From contig CAMDKE010000192.1 in the NCBI GenBank assembly GCA_945901215.1, positions 1 to 5,678 of the forward strand: 5,678 bases of DNA. The letters run 5' to 3'. Below the pieces are notes generated by a model. The model had not been told where the DNA came from. It ran no database searches and was given only the letters and a program-made list of their open reading frames with translations. Source of the DNA: Comamonas sp. lk. GTDB lineage: Bacteria; Pseudomonadota; Gammaproteobacteria; Burkholderiales; Burkholderiaceae_C. Each line of letters opens with the position of its first letter. Positions within the stretch are counted from its first letter, which is position 1. Positions 1-5,678 of this stretch are shown here, one piece after another. Made by a program: the position numbers and the translations under genes.

Positions 1-1
1 C

Positions 2-1288
2 GCCATGCTGCAGGCAGTTGGCAAAGCTGCCTTTCGCATCCGCAACCCGGAGACCGCGCTGGCCACACTGCGAGAGGCGCACCGACTGGCATTCACCGCC
101 CCTTGCGGGCCGGTGAGCATAGAGATTCCAATTGATATACAGTCTGCGCTGCTGGAACTCCCCGCGGACTTGTCCCCTCTGACCTTGATGCCCGTGCAGC
201 CTGAGAGCGTTGAAGTTGATGCCTTGGCCGCTAAATTACTGAAGGCCAAACGGCCACTGCTTTGGCTGGGTGGCGGTGCACGCGGTGCCCGTTCAGCGGT
301 CGAGCGTTTTGTCAAGATGGGGTGGGGCGTGGTGACCTCGGTACAGGGCCGCGGCATTTTGTCTGAAGATCACCCATCCAGCTTAGGCTCATACAACCTG
401 CAAAAGCCGTCAGAAGATCTCTACCAGAGTTGCGATGCGATGCTGGTCGTGGGCTCGCGCCTGCGCAGCAACGAAACGCTGCGCTACAAGCTCAAGCTGC
501 CTAAGGCGATGTACCGCATTGATGCCAATGCCATGGCGCACAACCGAGGCTACATCAGCGATTATTTTGTTCAGGGCGATGCGCTGGCCACGCTGAATGC
601 GTTGGCCGACAGGCTGGAAGGATGCATGCAGGTGGATGCAACTCTTACGGGCAATGTCAAACAGGCTCGTGCAGAAGCCGCGGGTTGGGTCGACGCCACT
701 TTGGGGGCTTACATCCATCTTAAAAATGGTCTGAGCGCGCAGGCTGGCCATGCGCTGTGGTGGGTGCGTGACATCACGCTTTCTAACACCATGTGGGGTA
801 ACCGTGCGCCTGTGCTGGACCATCCGCGGGCCGGCGTGCATGCGCTGGGGGGTGGCATTGGTCAAGCCTTGGCCATGGCCATCGGCACTTCCATTGCCGA
901 CAAGGAGCACCAGTTGGGCCGCAAGACGGTGGCCTTGATTGGCGATGGCGGTTTCATGTTGAATGTGGGCGAACTCGCTTGCGCCGTGCAGGAGAAGGCC
1001 AACATCGTGATGCTGCTAATGAACGACAGTTGCTACGGTGTGATCAAGAACATTCAAGATGATATTTACGGCAGTCGGCATTGTTATGTCGACCTGCACA
1101 CACCCGATTTTGCGCAGTTTTGCGCCAGTCTGAAAGTCACGCATTTTGGCCTGAGTGAACCATCTCAAACCAACGCGGTGTTGGCCAAAGCGTTTGCAGC
1201 CAGCGGCCCGGTGGTGGTTGAGGTCGACATGAAAACTTGGGGCCCGTTTGCCGTCAAGTTTGCCGGGCCTATTTTGAAGAAGGACTGA
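2..1288 (+). CDS. ThDP-dependent 2-oxo-acid decarboxylase/acetolactate synthase-like enzyme, 5'-truncated by window edge
   Basis: This is the C-terminal ~428 residues of a thiamine-diphosphate enzyme. The reading frame is open to the left edge, and the first visible residues (through CGPVSIEIPIDIQ) are the end of the N-terminal PYR domain, so the ATG at 5 is internal. Roughly 100-150 residues, including the PYR-domain catalytic Glu, should lie upstream. Numbering from that Met, a central Rossmann-like domain spans about 70-205 (LLWLGGGARGA; MLVVGSRL). The C-terminal PP domain spans about 245-415, with the ThDP/Mg motif GDGG at 313-316 and its partner Asn340 (GDG-X24-N). The stretch ALGGGIGQALAMAIG (280-294) is closer, as I recall, to decarboxylase-like members than to IlvB, and no small-subunit gene follows. 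The likely role is cytoplasmic decarboxylation or carboligation of a 2-oxo acid; the substrate cannot be read from sequence. The superfamily is near certain, the specific reaction is not. Confidence 0.9.
   Translation, partial: AMLQAVGKAAFRIRNPETALATLREAHRLAFTAPCGPVSIEIPIDIQSALLELPADLSPLTLMPVQPESVEVDALAAKLLKAKRPLLWLGGGARGARSAVERFVKMGWGVVTSVQGRGILSEDHPSSLGSYNLQKPSEDLYQSCDAMLVVGSRLRSNETLRYKLKLPKAMYRIDANAMAHNRGYISDYFVQGDALATLNALADRLEGCMQVDATLTGNVKQARAEAAGWVDATLGAYIHLKNGLSAQAGHALWWVRDITLSNTMWGNRAPVLDHPRAGVHALGGGIGQALAMAIGTSIADKEHQLGRKTVALIGDGGFMLNVGELACAVQEKANIVMLLMNDSCYGVIKNIQDDIYGSRHCYVDLHTPDFAQFCASLKVTHFGLSEPSQTNAVLAKAFAASGPVVVEVDMKTWGPFAVKFAGPILKKD
1276..1284 (+). promoter_or_regulatory. Ribosome-binding site deciding the TTG start of the aspartate dehydrogenase gene
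   Basis: The purine run GAAGAAGGA lies inside the last codons of the ThDP gene. It ends 6 bases before the TTG at 1291, which is ideal Shine-Dalgarno spacing. An in-frame ATG at 1237 would add 18 residues that overlap the upstream gene by 52 bases and do not resemble an N-terminus of this family, so the TTG is preferred. Confidence 0.7.
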
Positions 1289-1290
1289 CT

Positions 1291-2082
1291 TTGCTGAATG
1301 TCGTTCTGATCGGTTACGGCGCCATTGGCCAAGCGATTTGTCGTCGTTTGGTAGGGAGTGCCCTTGTGAAAGTCACGCATGTGGTCGTAAGGCAGCAGCG
1401 TATCGCCGAAGTGCAGGCCGCGCTGGGAAGTCAAGACATCCAAGCCGTGGCTCACGTACCGCGTGGTACCCCTCTCGTGCTGGAATGCGCTGGCCATGAG
1501 GCCCTGACGGCCCATGTATTGAGCGCACTTGAAAATGGTACAGAGTGTGCCGTGTTATCGGTCGGGGCATTGGCTGAAGCCGGTCTGCCTGAAAAACTGG
1601 CAGCCGCAGCGCATCAGGGTCATACACAGGTTCATTTGCTGGCTGGGGCGATTGGCGGTATCGACGCGATTTCAGCGGCGCGGTTGGCAGGGTTGAGCGA
1701 CGTCACCTACACCGGCCGCAAGCCGCCCCTGGGTTGGAAGGGCTCTGCTGCCGAAACATTGGTCGATCTTGCTACGTTGAAAACGGAGGCACTTATTTTT
1801 GAAGGAACAGCGCGCGAAGCAGCACACCTTTACCCGAAGAATGCCAACGTTGCGGCGACCGTGTCCTTGGCAGGACTCGGCTTGGATGCGACCCGCGTGC
1901 GCCTGATCGCCGACCCAGCAGTGACAGAGAACATCCACGAAATTCTGGTTCGTGGTGCCTTCGGTAATATGCAGCTCACCATGCGCGGCAAACCTCTGGC
2001 CGAAAATCCCAAGACCTCGGCGCTCACGGTTCTTTCCGCAATGCGCTTTCTGACTAATCGTGCCGCCAGCTTGACGATATGA
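1291..2082 (+). CDS. nadX: L-aspartate dehydrogenase family protein (NadX/DUF108 type)
   Basis: Predicted NAD(P)-dependent L-aspartate dehydrogenase (EC 1.4.1.21 family), which oxidises L-aspartate to iminosuccinate/oxaloacetate and ammonia. From TTG the product is 263 residues, close to the usual ~255-270. The nucleotide-binding motif GYGAIG sits at residues 8-13, directly after the start as expected for the fold. Family signatures follow: ECAGH (65-69), GAIGGIDA (119-126), TYTGRKPPLGWKG (139-151), YPKNANVAATV (181-191) and NIHEI with the presumed catalytic His216. The TTG has a strong ribosome-binding site and lies 2 bases after the upstream stop. The stop overlaps the next start as ATGA, indicating translational coupling. 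In some bacteria the enzyme supplies iminosuccinate for NAD synthesis. No nadA or nadC is visible here and the neighbours are catabolic, so the real substrate may be aspartate or another amino acid. The symbol follows the family name and does not imply a role in NAD synthesis. Confidence 0.9.
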   Translation: MLNVVLIGYGAIGQAICRRLVGSALVKVTHVVVRQQRIAEVQAALGSQDIQAVAHVPRGTPLVLECAGHEALTAHVLSALENGTECAVLSVGALAEAGLPEKLAAAAHQGHTQVHLLAGAIGGIDAISAARLAGLSDVTYTGRKPPLGWKGSAAETLVDLATLKTEALIFEGTAREAAHLYPKNANVAATVSLAGLGLDATRVRLIADPAVTENIHEILVRGAFGNMQLTMRGKPLAENPKTSALTVLSAMRFLTNRAASLTI

Positions 2083-3563
2083 ACACACTCGACCCGACTC
2101 ATTTGCAGACCTTCATCGCCGGCCAATGGCGCGATGCATCAGGCCCGACTTACGCCACCGAATACCCGCATGACGGCAGCACAGTGGCAACACTCAACGC
2201 TGCCACCACCGACGATGTGAACGATGCGGTACTGGCCGCAGAAAAAGCCCGCATGAAGCCGGACTGGGCTCATCTCAAACCCCATGAACGGGCCGCCATG
2301 TTGCACCGAATCGCCGCTGGTATTCGCGGGCGTAGCGAAGAGCTGGCTCAGCTGCAGCGCTTGGACAATGGCAAGCCGATTAAGGAGACGCGCGCACTGG
2401 TGGCCAGTGCCGCAGGCACCTTTCAGTTTTTTGCAGCGGCCTGCGAAACGCATGAGGACGCCATCACGCCATCTCGCGGTGACTTTGTCACCATGAGCGT
2501 GCATGAACCCCTGGGTGTTGTGGGTGCGATCACGCCTTGGAACTCACCCATTGCCAGTGAAGCGCAAAAACTCGCGCCGGCGCTGGCAGCTGGTTGCGCC
2601 GTGGTTTTCAAACCGGCAGAAATCACGCCGCGCATGGCCATCGAACTGGCCCGTATTGCGCAGCAGGCCGGCGTGCCGGACGGCATCATCAGCGTGCTGC
2701 CGGGCAAGGGCTCCATCGTTGGTGATGCGCTGGTGCAGCATCCTCTGGTGAAGCGCATTGCCTTTACGGGTGGCACCAAGGTTGGCATGGGCATTGCCAG
2801 CATTGGTGCTGAAAAACTAATGCCAACGTCGCTGGAGTTGGGCGGTAAGTCACCAACCATTGTTTGTGCAGATGCTGACCTCGACCACGCGGTGGCGGGC
2901 GTGCTATACGGTATTTTCAGCTCGTCTGGGGAGTCGTGCATTGCTGGCTCTCGGGCTTTTGTGCATGCCAGTGTCTACGATGAGTTCAAGTCGCGCCTGC
3001 TCGAAGGCGTCAAAAAATTACGTGTCGGCGATCCTGTTCTCGATAGCACGCAGATGGGTCCGCTGGTCAGCCAAAGTCATCGCGTAACGGTTGAAGAATA
3101 TGTTCAGTTGGGTATTGATGAGGGCGCCAAGGTGCTGTTCGGCGGTGTACGCCCCATAGGCACCACGTTCGATAAGGGCAGTTATTACACGCCGACCGTG
3201 ATGGAGGGTCTCAACAACAGTGCCCGCATGTGCCAGGAAGAAATCTTCGGACCGGTGCTGGTGCTGCTTCCCTGGAGTGAAGAGGCCGATTTGATCGCTC
3301 AGTGCAATGACAATGTATATGGCTTGGCGGCTGGCATCTGGACCCGAGACTACAAGACCGTCTGGCGTCTGGGCCGCGCTTTACAAACGGGAACTGTTTG
3401 GGTCAACACCTATAAGGTGTTCTCTGCCAGCACACCTTTCGGTGGCGTCAAGATGAGCGGTACCGGCCGCGAAAAAGGTCGTCTTGGAATTCTCGAATAC
3501 ACCACACAAAAAAGTTATTACTGGGGCCTGAATGAGGCACCCATGCCATGGAGCAATTCATGA
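2079..3563 (+). CDS. NAD-type aldehyde dehydrogenase
   Basis: Complete 494-residue member of the aldehyde dehydrogenase superfamily, which oxidises an aldehyde to a carboxylic acid with NAD(P)+. Visible landmarks in order: TPWNSP (152-157) with oxyanion-hole Asn155; FKPAE (177-181), with Lys178 and Glu181 at coenzyme-binding positions, where the acidic residue favours NAD+ over NADP+; FTGGTKVG (229-236); ELGGKSP (253-259) with general base Glu253; SGESCIAGSR (283-292) with nucleophile Cys287; EEIFGP (387-392), coenzyme-ribose Glu388; and PFGGVKMSG (453-461). All catalytic residues are present. The ATG lies in an ATGA overlap with the aspartate dehydrogenase stop and has no clear ribosome-binding site of its own, so it probably depends on coupling. 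The motifs suggest the betaine/aromatic-aldehyde-type families rather than CoA-acylating ones, but substrate assignment is not possible. A plausible substrate is the aldehyde made by the upstream ThDP enzyme. The last codons fall in the first unit of a 38-base tandem repeat. Confidence 0.95.
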   Translation: MNTLDPTHLQTFIAGQWRDASGPTYATEYPHDGSTVATLNAATTDDVNDAVLAAEKARMKPDWAHLKPHERAAMLHRIAAGIRGRSEELAQLQRLDNGKPIKETRALVASAAGTFQFFAAACETHEDAITPSRGDFVTMSVHEPLGVVGAITPWNSPIASEAQKLAPALAAGCAVVFKPAEITPRMAIELARIAQQAGVPDGIISVLPGKGSIVGDALVQHPLVKRIAFTGGTKVGMGIASIGAEKLMPTSLELGGKSPTIVCADADLDHAVAGVLYGIFSSSGESCIAGSRAFVHASVYDEFKSRLLEGVKKLRVGDPVLDSTQMGPLVSQSHRVTVEEYVQLGIDEGAKVLFGGVRPIGTTFDKGSYYTPTVMEGLNNSARMCQEEIFGPVLVLLPWSEEADLIAQCNDNVYGLAAGIWTRDYKTVWRLGRALQTGTVWVNTYKVFSASTPFGGVKMSGTGREKGRLGILEYTTQKSYYWGLNEAPMPWSNS

Positions 3564-3622
3564 CCCATACCAATACAAACAACACATGGAGCAAAACATT
3601 ACTAACAGCAACACAAACAACA
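3547..3622 (+). repeat. Imperfect 38-bp tandem duplication across the ALDH stop/VOC start, plus a partial third copy
   Basis: Unit 1 (3547-3584) and unit 2 (3585-3622) align without gaps at 30 of 38 positions by my hand count. Both begin CATGGAGCAA and both end AAACAACA. A third copy of the leading 10-mer with one mismatch, CATTGAGCAA, starts at 3624. The surrounding 100 bases (3561-3660) are about 41% GC by hand count and very A/C-rich, clearly poorer in GC than the flanking coding sequence. Unit 1 carries the ALDH stop in an ATGA at 3560-3563. Unit 2 has ATTA at the equivalent place (3598-3601). The unit length is not a multiple of three, so equivalent codons lie in different frames. Confidence 0.8.
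3550..3553 (+). promoter_or_regulatory. GGAG ribosome-binding site pointing to ATG 3560 (out of frame with the VOC gene)
   Basis: GGAG is followed after 6 bases by the ATG of an ATGA stop-start overlap, the best-looking initiation site at this junction. Translation from it gives a 29-residue peptide starting MTHTNTNN and stopping at TAG 3647-3649, not the VOC protein. A duplicate GGAG at 3588-3591 sits 6 bases before an in-frame ATT at 3598. Either this site is a relic of the ancestral VOC start, or ribosomes reach the VOC frame some other way. Confidence 0.45.
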
Positions 3623-4593
3623 GCATTGAGCAAGGTACAGATGGCATAGATGCCATAACCTACTCGACCGACAAATGGGATGAATCAGCGCTTTTTTTCG
3701 CTGACTGGGGTCTGACAAATATTAGCCAATCTGAAACGCTGCAGGAGTGGGAAACCCTGAATGGGGCACGTGTCAATGTCCGTCGCACGGAAGATGACAC
3801 CTTGCCGCCAGCCATGGAAAGGGGCCCGACCCTGCGAGAAGTTGTGTGGGGCGTGCGCAGTGACGCACAACTTGAAACGCTGGCTCAAGCGTTGGCCAGC
3901 GCACCCGGCTTTTTGGACCAACGTGCTAGTCACGGCACCATTCAAGCGCTGGACCCGCACGGTCTGCGTCTTGTGTTCCAGAAAAGCATCAAGAGGGTCA
4001 TCAGTGCGCCCGGTGTGCCCACCAACACATGGGACGACGCGCGCCGCGTGGACCAGCCGTCACCGATCTATGCATCGGCGCAGCCTGTCGAAATTGGTCA
4101 TGTTGTGCTGTTCACGGACAAGCTTGGAGCGGCGGAAGCGTTTTATGCCGGCATTGGGTTCACCACGTCTGACCGTTACCCGGGGCGTGGCATTTTTATG
4201 CGTTGCTCGGTCAATGGCGGGCACCATGACCTCTTCCTTTTGCAACTGCCTAATAAACCGAGTGGTCTGAACCACGTCGCGTTCACTGTGCGAGATATCC
4301 ACGAGGTCTTTGGTGGCGGCATGAACATGAGCCGCAAGGGGTGGAAGACGCAACTCGGTCCTGGTAAACATCCGATTTCATCGGCCATTTTTTGGTACTT
4401 TGAAAACCCTTGCGGTGGTCTAATTGAGTACAACGCCGACGAGGATCATTTGACTGAAAAATGGGTGGCGCGTGATTTCGAACCCAGCCCCACGGCTTTC
4501 GCTGAATGGGCGATTGACGGCGGGATTGACGGCAACACTCGGCGCCAGCCCAAGGTCGAGGTAGGCACCGGTTTTCTGACTGAAAAAAAGTAA
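3586..4593 (+). CDS. Two-domain VOC-family protein, type I extradiol dioxygenase-like
   Basis: From ATG 3586 the product is 335 residues. An earlier in-frame ATG at 3532 would give 353 but overlaps the ALDH gene by 32 bases. ATG 3586 has no Shine-Dalgarno, and ATT 3598 behind a GGAG is a third option. Family-like sequence begins only near 3643 (GIDAITYS), so the start does not affect the fold. There are two vicinal-oxygen-chelate modules. The N-terminal one (about residues 20-138 of the 335) has Ala where a metal-ligand His would be (GIDAIT). The C-terminal one (about 168-300) has the full facial triad: His172 (IGHVVLF), His230 (LNHVAF) and Glu281 (GLIEYN). A degenerate N-domain with a metal-binding C-domain is the arrangement of type I extradiol dioxygenases such as 2,3-dihydroxybiphenyl dioxygenase. 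Ring cleavage of a catechol-like substrate is therefore plausible, though glyoxalase- or isomerase-like chemistry cannot be excluded. It lies between the ALDH and Bug genes; its stop is 3 bases before the next start. Confidence 0.85.
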   Translation: MEQNITNSNTNNSIEQGTDGIDAITYSTDKWDESALFFADWGLTNISQSETLQEWETLNGARVNVRRTEDDTLPPAMERGPTLREVVWGVRSDAQLETLAQALASAPGFLDQRASHGTIQALDPHGLRLVFQKSIKRVISAPGVPTNTWDDARRVDQPSPIYASAQPVEIGHVVLFTDKLGAAEAFYAGIGFTTSDRYPGRGIFMRCSVNGGHHDLFLLQLPNKPSGLNHVAFTVRDIHEVFGGGMNMSRKGWKTQLGPGKHPISSAIFWYFENPCGGLIEYNADEDHLTEKWVARDFEPSPTAFAEWAIDGGIDGNTRRQPKVEVGTGFLTEKK

Positions 4594-4596
4594 ATC

Positions 4597-5568
4597 ATGC
4601 AAATGCAACGGCGCAACACGCTTGGCTGGTTGGCGACACTCGCCTTGACCAACTCTGTGCAAGCCCAAAGTTTGGGCAGCGAAGGCTTTCGCATAGTCGC
4701 GCCATTTCCGCCGGGCGGTCCTGTGGATTCGTTGGCTCGGCTGCTGGCGTCTGGGCTGGCTGAACGCTACAAGCAGAGCGGGGTGGTTGAAAATTTGGCT
4801 GGCGCGGCAGGCAACATTGGTATTGACAAGGTCAAGCGTGCCAAAGCCGACGGTCAGACCTTGCTCGTCGTGCCGGCGGGCAACATCACCATCAACCCGA
4901 CCTTGATGCCCAATTTCCCGTTTAATATTGAGGCGGATTTTGTGCCTATCACCATGTTGGCCAAGGCGCCCAATGTACTGGTGGCACACCCTGCTTTTAA
5001 AGTTAGCAATGTCCGTGAACTGATCGCGCTGGCCAAGGCAAAAGGCAGCTCTCTGGCCTACGCATCGCCGGGCGTGGGGAGTGGTTTGCATTTGGCGGGA
5101 GAACTTTTCAAGCAGCAAGCCGGCATCGACTTGCTGCATGTGCCTTACAAGGGGACTGGGCCAGCCCTCAACGACGTACTTGGCGGCCAAGTACCGCTGA
5201 TGTTCAGTAATCTGCCCGGCGCACTGCCACACATTAAATCTGGCAAGTTGGTGGCGCTGGGCATCACGGACATGGTCCGCAGTGCGACTGCACCTGAGAT
5301 TGCCACGTTCGCTGAGCAGGGGGTCAGCGGCGTGCTGGTGACATCCTGGTACGGTCTGTTAGCGCCGGCGGGGACGCCCTCAGCCACGGTTGAAAGGCTG
5401 GTGGGTGACGCTGCAGACATTTTGGGTCAACCGGCAACGCGTGAGCAGCTCAAGGCCCAGGGATTGACTGAAGTCCGGATGAAGCCGGCCGAGTTTAGCG
5501 CTCACATCCGAGCAGAAACCGCGCAGTGGGCACGCATTATCAAAGCCCGCAACATCGTTGCCGAATAA
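4597..5568 (+). CDS. Exported Bug/TctC-family tripartite tricarboxylate transporter solute-binding protein
   Basis: This 323-residue protein is of typical length for Bug/TctC periplasmic receptors, which bind carboxylates, amino acids or aromatic acids for TctAB-type transporters or for sensing. An N-terminal signal peptide is visible: MQMQRRN, then a hydrophobic stretch (about 8-19), with probable cleavage after VQA at residue 23. The arginine pair resembles a weak Tat motif, but Sec export is equally possible. Family landmarks are VAPFPPGGPVD (34-44) with the conserved ligand-contacting Asp44, NLAGAAGNIG (66-75), a stretch ending ASPGVGSGLHLAGELF (156-171), and HVPYKGTGPALNDVLGGQV (181-199). 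ATG 4597 starts 3 bases after the VOC stop without a strong ribosome-binding site. A second in-frame ATG at 4603 would remove only two residues. No tctA or tctB membrane genes lie in the window, as is usual for orphan Bug genes in Burkholderiales. Its presence suggests the operon handles an imported organic acid; the ligand is unknown. Confidence 0.93.
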   Translation: MQMQRRNTLGWLATLALTNSVQAQSLGSEGFRIVAPFPPGGPVDSLARLLASGLAERYKQSGVVENLAGAAGNIGIDKVKRAKADGQTLLVVPAGNITINPTLMPNFPFNIEADFVPITMLAKAPNVLVAHPAFKVSNVRELIALAKAKGSSLAYASPGVGSGLHLAGELFKQQAGIDLLHVPYKGTGPALNDVLGGQVPLMFSNLPGALPHIKSGKLVALGITDMVRSATAPEIATFAEQGVSGVLVTSWYGLLAPAGTPSATVERLVGDAADILGQPATREQLKAQGLTEVRMKPAEFSAHIRAETAQWARIIKARNIVAE

Positions 5569-5589
5569 TTTAGCCAAAAGAAATACACC

Positions 5590-5678
5590 ATGAACGACAT
5601 TCCTATCCATGCCCTGCCTGAGCGTTACCTGAATCCGCACCAAGCGCGCCAACGGCCGCCTACAACTTACGAAGACCT
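5590..5678 (+). CDS. Start of an unidentified gene, truncated by window edge
   Basis: ATG 5590 opens a frame that runs to the right edge (29 full codons) without a stop. It lies 21 bases after the Bug gene stop, on the same strand, so it probably belongs to the operon. The only upstream purine stretch is a weak AAAAGAAA at 5576-5583. The visible peptide begins MNDIPIHALPERYLNPHQ and continues with the Arg/Pro-rich segment ARQRPPTTYED. It has no signal peptide or membrane segment. The LNPHQARxRPPTxYE pattern faintly recalls short Burkholderiales proteins annotated as recombinase-like helix-turn-helix domain proteins, but this is a memory-based guess and the visible part is too short to assign. 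Confidence 0.6.
   Translation, partial: MNDIPIHALPERYLNPHQARQRPPTTYED

Noticed and set aside
5..7. ATG as the true start of the ThDP enzyme
   Set aside because: The residues that follow are the end of the PYR domain and the frame is open to the window edge, so this Met is internal.
2..1288. Assignment of the ThDP enzyme as acetolactate synthase (ilvB)
   Set aside because: No ilvN small subunit follows, the neighbours are catabolic and the PP-domain sequence does not clearly match IlvB. Only the superfamily can be supported.
2423..2941. A 172-codon open frame on the minus strand within the aldehyde dehydrogenase gene
   Set aside because: It is fully antisense to conserved ALDH motifs, and its composition (Ser/Ala/Thr/Pro/Met-rich) is typical of a reverse-frame artefact.
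3841..3871. GTTGTG...CACAAC inverted repeat as a possible operator
   Set aside because: It lies well inside the VOC coding sequence, is short and has a long spacer, which is expected by chance in coding DNA.
4572..4586. Inverted repeat TTTTC-TGACT-GAAAA at the VOC stop as a possible terminator
   Set aside because: The stem is only 5 base pairs and A/T-rich, with no following T-run, and the Bug gene starts 3 bases after the stop. Termination here is unlikely.
4420..5232. A 270-codon open frame on the minus strand
   Set aside because: It lies antisense to the VOC end and the Bug gene, both strongly supported by motifs. Its translation has no recognisable domain, so it is a frame shadow in GC-rich coding DNA.

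Overview
This 5,678-base window looks like part of one tightly packed operon from a betaproteobacterium, most likely Burkholderiales (Comamonadaceae-like). That placement is inferred from the moderately high GC, from a Bug/TctC-type solute-binding protein (a family hugely expanded in that order), and from the style of the proteins. All genes lie on the + strand and no internal promoter or terminator is evident.

Layout: (1) 2-1288, the C-terminal part of a thiamine-diphosphate (ThDP) enzyme of the 2-oxo-acid decarboxylase/acetolactate-synthase superfamily, whose start is off the left edge; (2) 1291-2082, an L-aspartate dehydrogenase family protein (NadX/DUF108 type) that appears to start at TTG, 2 bases after the previous stop; (3) 2079-3563, an NAD-type aldehyde dehydrogenase that starts in an ATGA overlap; (4) about 3586-4593, a two-domain VOC protein with an intact His-His-Glu metal site, resembling type I extradiol dioxygenases; (5) 4597-5568, an exported Bug/TctC solute-binding protein; (6) 5590 to the right edge, the first 29 codons of an unidentified gene.

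How the genes may work together (inference): the first three enzymes could form a consecutive route. An amino acid is oxidatively deaminated to a 2-oxo acid, the ThDP enzyme decarboxylates that to an aldehyde, and the aldehyde dehydrogenase oxidises the aldehyde to an acid. The VOC protein could open or rearrange a ring upstream of this, and the Bug protein could capture a carboxylate substrate outside the cytoplasm. No NAD-biosynthesis gene (nadA, nadB or nadC) is visible, so the aspartate dehydrogenase homologue looks catabolic here. From memory, Pseudomonas aeruginosa has a comparable neighbourhood around PA3505 (aspartate dehydrogenase, near a decarboxylase and an aldehyde dehydrogenase). 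The substrate is not known.

The most unusual DNA feature is an imperfect 38-base tandem duplication across the aldehyde dehydrogenase/VOC junction. It copied the stop-start region, including the ribosome-binding site and the first codons of what looks like the ancestral VOC gene. Because 38 is not a multiple of 3, the left copy of the start (ATG in ATGA, with GGAG at good spacing) is now out of frame. The in-frame right copy has ATT where the ATG was.
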